Shown one piece after another: positions 1 to 5,532 of a stretch of 11,935 bases of DNA (the first letter of the stretch is position 1; each line of letters opens with the position of its first letter). The translations under genes and the position numbers were made by a program. The DNA is from Chloroflexota bacterium (GTDB lineage: Bacteria > Chloroflexota > Ktedonobacteria > Ktedonobacterales > Ktedonobacteraceae): the NCBI GenBank assembly GCA_027316975.1, contig DAHVFL010000091.1:1-11935 (forward strand). The letters run 5' to 3'. Under the pieces are notes generated by a model. It saw nothing but the letters and a program-made list of their open reading frames with translations, was not told the DNA's origin and searched no databases.

Positions 1-1
1 G

Positions 2-1075
2 TACTACTACGAGCCACTGGTTGACGAAATCATTACCCCGCTGATGTTCTCCTACGCCGGTGATAAAGCGCGCGACACCCTGAAACGCGCCAGCATTCCA
101 CCGCAAGCCTATTTTCCCCAACCCACCTTCTACCAGCAGCTACAGGCGCGAGGCATCGCTTCCTACATCTTCCAGAGCGCGGCCTTCACACCCTCCACTG
201 CTTCAAACGTCTACTACCAGGGCGCGACCGTCTTCCCTTATAAAAATCTGGATGACGGCTTAACCCGGCTCGCTCGCTCACTGGAGATGGGTACGGATAG
301 AAGCGAGCAGGGCGGCGGACGCGAGAGGGTAGGCGGATATGGGCAGGAGAGCGGACGCCAGACGGAGAGCGGACGCCAGACGGAGAGCGGACGCCAGACG
401 GAGAGCGGACGCCAGACGGAGAGCGGACGCCAGACGGAGAGCGGACGCCAGACGGAGAGCGGACGCGATAAATCGCGTCCCTACTATTGCTTTTTTTACT
501 ACAATTTGATTGATACGGCCTGTCACCTCTATGGGCCAGATTCCAGAGAATTCGAGCAAGCCGTCAATGTCTTCTTTACGGCCCTCGACAGGCATCTTTC
601 CACGCTCTTACGCGCCAAAAAGGAGAATACCTTGTTCATGATGACCGCCGATCACGGGCAAATCGCCGTAAATGCCAGCCAGACCTACTATCTCAACCTG
701 CAAATACCCGGCATCTCTTCCTACCTTCAGACGAACCGGCGCGGCCAATTGCTTGTCCCGGCAGGATCGGCGCGTGATATGTTCCTGCATATCAAACCAG
801 AACGCCTCGACGAGGCCACCGCGCTCCTGCGACGCAACCTGAACGGCATAGCCAGGGTGTACCGCGTGCAAGACTACATCGATCAGGGCTACTTTGGCTC
901 GACTTCACCATCGCAAGCCTTTATGACGCGAGTTGGCAATGTACTGATCTTGCCCGAACCATCCCAGACCGTCTGGTGGTACGAACATGGCAAATTCGCC
1001 ATGAACTTCTCCGGCCATCACGGTGGCCTGACACCCGCGGAAATGGAGATTCCCTTGTTTGTTTTGCCATGCTGA
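2..1075 (+). CDS. Alkaline-phosphatase-superfamily phosphodiesterase / nucleotide pyrophosphatase-like protein (5' partial)
   Basis: The reading frame is open to the left edge, so the start and the N-terminal nucleophile (Thr/Ser) lie outside the window; the ATG at 44 is probably internal. Three metal-binding blocks of the superfamily are visible: DTACH (Asp 512-514, His 524-526) followed by LYGP, TADHG (Asp 650-652, His 653-655), and GHHGG near the C-terminus (1013-1027) followed by LTPAEMEIPLFVL, a typical ending for type I phosphodiesterase/NPP proteins. These enzymes hydrolyse phosphomonoesters or phosphodiesters with two metal ions; the substrate cannot be told from this sequence. A low-complexity basic insert (about 284-480) containing six ESGRQT repeats sits just before the PYYCFFYY strand that leads into the first metal block. 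The reading frame is kept through it. The gene overlaps the downstream MFS gene by 7 nt, which suggests coupled translation. Confidence 0.85.
   Translation, partial: YYYEPLVDEIITPLMFSYAGDKARDTLKRASIPPQAYFPQPTFYQQLQARGIASYIFQSAAFTPSTASNVYYQGATVFPYKNLDDGLTRLARSLEMGTDRSEQGGGRERVGGYGQESGRQTESGRQTESGRQTESGRQTESGRQTESGRQTESGRDKSRPYYCFFYYNLIDTACHLYGPDSREFEQAVNVFFTALDRHLSTLLRAKKENTLFMMTADHGQIAVNASQTYYLNLQIPGISSYLQTNRRGQLLVPAGSARDMFLHIKPERLDEATALLRRNLNGIARVYRVQDYIDQGYFGSTSPSQAFMTRVGNVLILPEPSQTVWWYEHGKFAMNFSGHHGGLTPAEMEIPLFVLPC
347..466 (+). repeat. In-frame 18-bp tandem repeat array (6 copies plus a 12-bp partial)
   Basis: The unit GAGAGCGGACGCCAGACG (peptide ESGRQT) occurs six times without a mismatch: 347-364, 365-382, 383-400, 401-418, 419-436 and 437-454. 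A partial seventh copy (455-466, ESGR) runs directly into the palindromic element at 461-480. Because the unit is a multiple of three, gain or loss of copies would keep the frame of the phosphodiesterase. Perfect identity between copies points to recent expansion or ongoing slippage. Confidence 0.97.
459..484. repeat. Palindromic repeat element inside a coding sequence
   Basis: The core GGACGCGAT-AA-ATCGCGTCC (461-480) is a near-perfect dyad. The 26 nt 459-484 match 9577-9602 in the secD upstream region with one difference (a470 versus c9588). Within the gene it encodes roughly SGRDKSRPY. It lies at the 3' edge of the 18-bp array, and the array unit shares the GCGGACGC string with it, so the array may have grown from the edge of the element. 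It resembles in principle the protein-coding palindromic elements described in Rickettsia, but the family here is different. Confidence 0.85.
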
Positions 1076-2271
1076 AGAAGAAACTTATCTTCCGTCTTAC
1101 CCTGGTCGCCAGCCTGATCTTCTGGATATTTGTGTTCGTCGATAGCGGCTGGGGGCCGAATCTAACGCCACTCTCCATCCAACTGCGCGCGCCGCTTTCC
1201 ATCGCCGGCCTGTTTTACGTCGTCTGGTCTACCGGCTATTTGCCGGGCGCGCTGGTAGGCGGCGCTATGCTGGACCGCTACGGCCCCAGGCGCGTGCTGT
1301 TCGTCGCTTCCCTCATCGTCCTGTGCGGCATGTCGCTTATCCTGCTGGGCGTGAGCGCCGTATCCTGGAAACCTTTCGCCTCCTTCGTATCTGTGGCCGC
1401 GCTGTTGATAGTCGCGGGATTAGCGGGAATTGGCGGCGGTGTCATCGACGCCACTACCAACGGCTTGATTAGCAGCCTGTACGCGCGCAAACGCGGCAGC
1501 GCGCTCAATATGTTCAACCTGCTCTATCCCCTGGGCGGCGTGTGCATCGCCCTCATCGATGCTGGCCTGCTCACCCTCTTTCACAACGATCCGCGCCCTC
1601 CCCTCATATTCACCATCTGTTTCACAATGCTTGCTACGATTTCCCTGATCGGCATCCCACGCCGTTATTTGCTCGAAACACAAACAGACTCAATTGCGGA
1701 AGTACTGGAAGAACCCCGTCAATCCCGCTCGCTGCTAGCCATCCTCGCCCCGGTTATCATCGTAATGATGCTCACCTCCGGTATCAGTTCCAGCACACGC
1801 GCCTGGACGCCCGCCTACCTGCACGTCGTCTACGGGCAAACGCCCGCCATCGCAGCCGCCCTCAGCAGCGTCTCATGGATGCTGGCCGCGAGCAGTCGCC
1901 TGGGAGCCAGCATCCTCATCATGCGCATCGGCTCGTGGCGCATGGTCATGCTCGGCGTAATTGTCTCGCTCATCGGCCTGATCGGCATGGCCTTCAGTCC
2001 CAACGCGCCACTCGCCACGCTCGCCATCGCCCTCACCAGCATCGGCCTCTCGCCCATCTTCGCCACCTGCATCGCCATCGGCAGCGACCGCGCCGGACGC
2101 TCCCCCGGCGCGGTAGTCGGCATCCTGCTCTTCGCCGCCGGCATCAGTACCGTCTTCTGTAGCTGGTTCTTCGGCTTCCTGCTCAACGGCCCCGGCCCCC
2201 TCTGGGCCGTAGGCTTCTGCTTCGTGAGCATGGTAATAGGTGGGCTGCTGGCACTGCGGTTGCGAAGATAG
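1069..2271 (+). CDS. Major facilitator superfamily (MFS) transporter, 12 TM
   Basis: A 400-residue, strongly hydrophobic protein with about twelve membrane segments split by a hydrophilic central loop (about residues 199-222), the usual MFS 6+6 layout. MFS motif A is clear in the loop after TM2: GGAMLDRYGPRRV (residues 64-76). The chosen start is ATG 1069, which places a short basic N-terminus (MLKKK) before TM1. An earlier in-frame ATG at 976 lies deep inside the preceding gene and would put a polar tail before TM1. The start overlaps the phosphodiesterase stop (ATGCTGA, 1069-1075) and no strong Shine-Dalgarno sequence is near, so translation is probably coupled. The substrate cannot be assigned; pairing with a hydrolase suggests, without proof, uptake or export of a related compound. 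Confidence 0.88.
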   Translation: MLKKKLIFRLTLVASLIFWIFVFVDSGWGPNLTPLSIQLRAPLSIAGLFYVVWSTGYLPGALVGGAMLDRYGPRRVLFVASLIVLCGMSLILLGVSAVSWKPFASFVSVAALLIVAGLAGIGGGVIDATTNGLISSLYARKRGSALNMFNLLYPLGGVCIALIDAGLLTLFHNDPRPPLIFTICFTMLATISLIGIPRRYLLETQTDSIAEVLEEPRQSRSLLAILAPVIIVMMLTSGISSSTRAWTPAYLHVVYGQTPAIAAALSSVSWMLAASSRLGASILIMRIGSWRMVMLGVIVSLIGLIGMAFSPNAPLATLAIALTSIGLSPIFATCIAIGSDRAGRSPGAVVGILLFAAGISTVFCSWFFGFLLNGPGPLWAVGFCFVSMVIGGLLALRLRR

Positions 2272-2352
2272 AAACTTACAAGTTACTCAACCTTCTACCA
2301 AACGTCAATGTATGAATGGTACCGGACCTGTTTATGAAAAGGAGGTTACTTT
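2272..2352 (+). other. Short intergenic region with strong ribosome binding site
   Basis: The 81 nt between the MFS gene and the nucleotidyltransferase contain a very strong Shine-Dalgarno sequence, AAAAGGAGG (2337-2345), 7 nt before ATG 2353, which fixes that start. A small dyad AACTTACAAGTT lies at 2273-2284. I see no convincing terminator and no clear -35/-10 pair, so readthrough from the upstream genes is possible. Confidence 0.6.
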
Positions 2353-3099
2353 ATGTTCGACACATCTCGACTCTCTATTGAAGCACAACCCATCGTAGAG
2401 GCTGCCGCCGCCATCTATCTACGCCATACAAAGCCCTGGTTTGTCGGTCTCGTCGTGCATGGCTCTGCCCTGAAAGGCGGCTTTATCCCCGGCTGTAGCG
2501 ACATTGATTTCCAGTTGTACCTGAATGATATGCTCTCTGTTGAGACATGCCTATCAATTCAAAGGGAAATTTCTCAGATAGACCCTGATCCATTTCGCTA
2601 CATTCAATGTTATCCTTATATAAATATTCTGCCCGAAGAACATACCGGCCCGGTTCCCGGCGCTTACCATATTCTTGCAGGTAGACTTCCAGTAGCCGAG
2701 GCAACTCGAAGCCAGTTGCAGGAATCGGCCAGAACACGCATAGCTGCATTAAATCCTATGCCAAAGTATCTCGTTGACGGTCTCCTCGAATCTGGCATAG
2801 GTCGCCTATCATGGAATATCCGCTGGCTCTGCACCGATGTATGGTCGGCAGTCTATCAAGTACTCATCCTTCAAGGGCATGATCCTTTTACTATCTGGAA
2901 CTTACCTAAACCACAGGCCATTCAATTGATGCAACAAAACACACCTCTGGGTCAGACTATTCGCACATTCTATCGAGCAGTGCAAGTCTACTATACTTCC
3001 GAAGAGACAATTGAAGAAGGACTGAGTGTGATTGAAGCCGGAGTGAGTTTTCTGCAAAGCGTAAAAGCATGGTTGAAGGAAAGCTTCATCCTGTGTTAA
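2353..3099 (+). CDS. DNA polymerase beta-like nucleotidyltransferase (aminoglycoside-nucleotidyltransferase-type fold)
   Basis: A 248-residue protein with the Pol-beta superfamily signature hGS...DhD: VVHGSALKGGFIPGCSDIDF, with Gly37-Ser38 and the metal-binding pair Asp50/Asp52. This family transfers a nucleotide to a hydroxyl group of small molecules, proteins or RNA. The arrangement resembles AadA/KNTase-like enzymes, and the C-terminal half (about 135-245) is helical, as in the KNTase C-terminal domain. The third catalytic carboxylate is not obvious: the expected strand after DID reads YIQCYPYINIL, with Asn where an acid might be. The start is fixed by a strong AAAAGGAGG 7 nt upstream. The gene looks more A+T-rich than its neighbours, and a GNAT gene follows 31 nt downstream, so the pair may be an acquired small-molecule-modifying cassette. 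No specific substrate, including antibiotics, can be claimed. Confidence 0.8.
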   Translation: MFDTSRLSIEAQPIVEAAAAIYLRHTKPWFVGLVVHGSALKGGFIPGCSDIDFQLYLNDMLSVETCLSIQREISQIDPDPFRYIQCYPYINILPEEHTGPVPGAYHILAGRLPVAEATRSQLQESARTRIAALNPMPKYLVDGLLESGIGRLSWNIRWLCTDVWSAVYQVLILQGHDPFTIWNLPKPQAIQLMQQNTPLGQTIRTFYRAVQVYYTSEETIEEGLSVIEAGVSFLQSVKAWLKESFILC

Positions 3100-3130
3100 A
3101 AATATATGAAAGCATACATGGAAAGGACGC

Positions 3131-3709
3131 ATGGATAACGACAAGATTCCCTCGTCGGCAGGTCTTGCAGCCATCTTCAACGAAGTACACACCGAACGAC
3201 TCATACTGCGTCGCCTCCAGCCCACGGATGGCCTTGCAATGTTCGCAATACATGGCGATCCCGCTACCAACCAGTACAACCCGCATGGCCCCGATCCAGA
3301 CCTGGCTACAAGCGAGGAAACGTTGCGGCTCTGGTGTCAGCAGTGGGAAGAATACGGTTTCGGGTATTGGGCAGTCACGCTTCCACAGGCAGAGAACATC
3401 CTCGGTGTTGGTGGTGTGAGGCATCTGGTCTGGCGGAATAGAGAGGTGCTGAACTTATACTACCGGTTCACTCCCGGCGCATGGGGTCGCGGGTATGCCA
3501 CCGAACTTGTGCAGACCGCCGTGACCCTGGCGCGAATACATCTCCCACAATGGCCCGTGATTGCCCGCACGAGAGCCGAGAACATAGCCTCCATACGAAC
3601 CGCCGAACGAGCCGGACTAGTGCGGCGTCCCGACCTGGATACAGAACATATCGTTTTCGCGCTCGGCTGGCTCCCGATTGGCGATCAACAGAACTCATTC
3701 CAGGGATGA
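3131..3709 (+). CDS. GNAT-family N-acetyltransferase, RimJ/RimL-like
   Basis: A 192-residue protein matching the acetyltransf_3 (RimJ/RimL-type) pattern. It has the TERLILRRLQPTD strand-helix entry (residues 21-33), the central GYWAVTLP and LGVGGVRHL strands, the acetyl-CoA pyrophosphate-binding motif A in the form YRFTPGAWGRGYATE (111-125), and the C-terminal NIASIRTAERAGL helix (151-163) common to this group. Members acetylate N-terminal or small-molecule amines with acetyl-CoA in the cytoplasm; the acceptor is unknown here. The start ATG 3131 is preceded by GGAAAGGA (3120-3127). It lies 31 nt after the nucleotidyltransferase and is probably cotranscribed with it. The stop is only 17 nt from the convergent kinase stop, and no clear terminator hairpin is seen between them. 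Confidence 0.88.
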   Translation: MDNDKIPSSAGLAAIFNEVHTERLILRRLQPTDGLAMFAIHGDPATNQYNPHGPDPDLATSEETLRLWCQQWEEYGFGYWAVTLPQAENILGVGGVRHLVWRNREVLNLYYRFTPGAWGRGYATELVQTAVTLARIHLPQWPVIARTRAENIASIRTAERAGLVRRPDLDTEHIVFALGWLPIGDQQNSFQG

Positions 3710-3726
3710 AATGATGCATACGAAAC

Positions 3727-5385
3727 TCATCTAGATCGCACGCGCATCACCCCGATGATCGCGCCGCCAATCACCGCAATCCACAGGGTAAGCACTGCCG
3801 GCACCAGAGCCTGAGTTGCGAATTGACCAACCGTATTGATCAAAATCCCGACTCCATCTCCCGAAACGCACCAGTTCGGACACTGATACTGGCGGGGCAA
3901 AGACGCGAGCGCGGCCCATAGAAGGCTCAGCACAATAGAGACCAGCCCATCGGTCAGGCCAAAGAAGACCCCCCAGAACAGGCCCCACAACGGAGTGCTG
4001 TAACTAACGCGGCGGAAGAGAACGGCCAGCAATGGACCGGTTAGCAGGCCGGGCCATACCACCAGCAGCATGTCAGCCGCGACAGTAGCGTTGCCCACTT
4101 GCCAGGCGTACTCAGCCGCCACCACCAGGCAGATCAGCAGGTTAAGCAATAACGCGCTCCAGACCCAGCCGTCCTTATTTTGATAAACCTTCATCACCTC
4201 GGTGCTTACTTCGCTACTATGCCCGCTCCGGGGCGCATCCGGCGCTGGTGTGACGGGTAATTCACGTTGCGCATCCGGCACGGTTATCGCGGTTTGCAGC
4301 GTCGGACCATCCAGTTCGCCAACGAAGATTGGCCGCTGTTCTTTATGCTCCTCCTCGCCATGCGGCGGCGTACCAACCAGTGTAGGCCGCGCGACGACTT
4401 TTCGACTGCGCTGGCTGGTAGGAACAGGTAGCGTTCCAACTTCTTGCGTAATATCCTGAGATGCCACGTACAGGTCGTCGGCAAATGCCTGCACCGTCGC
4501 GTAACGGTCGTGCGGGTCTTCGGACAGGGCGCGTTTCAGCACAAAATCGACCGCCAACGGCAGATTCGGGCGCACTTCCAGGATTGAACGCGGCATCACA
4601 AAACCGTGCAGTTCCGCCCAACTGTGCGCGTGCGCGTCTTTGTTTCTCTGCCAGGGCAGTTGAGCCGCCAGCAGGTAATAGCACGTCACCGCCAGCGCGT
4701 ACTGGTCCGAGTAGCGCCCAGGTCGCAGTTGCCATACCTCCGGCGCCATATAGCCCGGCGAACCGGCCCAGGGCGTGCTCAGATGCGAGATATCCGCGTC
4801 AATTAAGGCGGCAACGCTGAAATCAGACAGCACGGCATGAGAACCCATTTGCAGGATATTGCCAGGCTTAACGTCACGATGCAAAACACCGCGCGCGTGC
4901 GCATAGTCCAGCGCCTCGGCTATCTCTTTCGCAATAGTGACAACCCGTGTCAGCGACCAGGGCCGTTTGCCCTGCTTGTCCAGGATTTCAGCCAGCGAAC
5001 CCTGCTCGGCATACGGCAAAACCAGGTAAGGCAACGGTTCCTCTTTCTCGCTTTGCTGCTCCCCTGTTGTTGCCTGTCTGTAGAGAACGCCATAATCAAA
5101 AATCGGCAGGATATAGGGGTGTGATAATAAAGCCAGCGCAGCCGCCTCGCGCTCAAAATTACTTACACGCGCCTCGCTCCACGAGTGGTGTAGTATTTTA
5201 ATCACCACCTTCCGCTTATTCAGCGCAGGCTGTTCCGCGAGGTATACATCGGCAGCGCTCCCGTTGCCAACATACGAGAGCAGGCGATAGTCGCCGACCA
5301 TTGCCCCTTCCACCAGACTGCCACAGACAACGCACCATAACGCCCCGTCATTATTCAAGTGATGTCCAATACAGCATGTTACCAT
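3727..5385 (-). CDS. Membrane-anchored Ser/Thr protein kinase with N-terminal zinc ribbon
   Basis: From ATG 5385 the protein has 552 residues. An N-terminal zinc ribbon (Cys5, His8, Cys18, Cys21; CxxH...CxxC) is followed by a Hanks-type kinase domain: glycine-rich loop VGNGSAADVYL (39-49), Lys63 in VVIKIL, probable helix-C Glu80, catalytic HRDVKPGN (169-176) and APE (214-216). The magnesium motif reads DFS (188-190) rather than DFG. A polar linker (about 310-405) leads to a hydrophobic C-terminal region (407-547) with about four membrane segments, so the kinase domain is expected to be cytoplasmic and membrane-tethered. No PASTA repeats or other extracellular sensor are present. ATG 5385 is chosen because GGAG (5396-5393) sits 7 nt upstream; the longer frame would need a TTG at 5400. 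The gene is monocistronic in this window. Its protein targets are unknown. Confidence 0.9.
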   Translation of the reverse strand: MVTCCIGHHLNNDGALWCVVCGSLVEGAMVGDYRLLSYVGNGSAADVYLAEQPALNKRKVVIKILHHSWSEARVSNFEREAAALALLSHPYILPIFDYGVLYRQATTGEQQSEKEEPLPYLVLPYAEQGSLAEILDKQGKRPWSLTRVVTIAKEIAEALDYAHARGVLHRDVKPGNILQMGSHAVLSDFSVAALIDADISHLSTPWAGSPGYMAPEVWQLRPGRYSDQYALAVTCYYLLAAQLPWQRNKDAHAHSWAELHGFVMPRSILEVRPNLPLAVDFVLKRALSEDPHDRYATVQAFADDLYVASQDITQEVGTLPVPTSQRSRKVVARPTLVGTPPHGEEEHKEQRPIFVGELDGPTLQTAITVPDAQRELPVTPAPDAPRSGHSSEVSTEVMKVYQNKDGWVWSALLLNLLICLVVAAEYAWQVGNATVAADMLLVVWPGLLTGPLLAVLFRRVSYSTPLWGLFWGVFFGLTDGLVSIVLSLLWAALASLPRQYQCPNWCVSGDGVGILINTVGQFATQALVPAVLTLWIAVIGGAIIGVMRVRSR

Positions 5386-5466
5386 CAATCTGCTCCACAA
5401 ATATACATGCCAGGTGAGAACTATCTGTTGAGTAGACGCGAGAAGCAGGCGTATTTAGGGGTAGAA

Positions 5467-5532
5467 AGGCGAGAATAGGAAAAGCGCCAGGCACATCGCG
5501 CGATGTGCCTGGCGCTTTTCCTATTCTCGCCT
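5467..5532. terminator. 66-bp perfect palindrome, probable Rho-independent terminator of the ABC operon
   Basis: The arms 5467-5499 and 5500-5532 are exact reverse complements with no spacer. Read on either strand, a G+C-rich core (GCGCCAGGCACATCGC and its complement) is followed by TTTT, so it can act as a terminator in both directions. The last two bases of the right arm fall inside the permease stop codon (5533-5531), placing it exactly at the end of that operon and upstream of the kinase. In RNA a few central bases must form the loop. Confidence 0.85.

Noticed and set aside
347..466. Possible CRISPR array
   Set aside because: The repeats are directly adjacent 18-bp units with no spacers and lie in frame inside a coding sequence.
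278..595. 105-codon frame on the - strand with ASALRL repeats
   Set aside because: It is the antisense reading of the 18-bp tandem array in the phosphodiesterase gene, whose sense frame carries the catalytic motifs.
976..1068. N-terminal extension of the MFS transporter to an ATG at 976
   Set aside because: The extension is polar and lies inside the conserved C-terminal metal-site region of the phosphodiesterase; ATG 1069 gives a normal basic N-terminus before TM1.
5386..5466. Promoter for the kinase gene (TATATT on the - strand near 5405)
   Set aside because: The hexamer is so close to the start codon that the transcript would begin at or inside the Shine-Dalgarno sequence, and no -35 box is recognisable.
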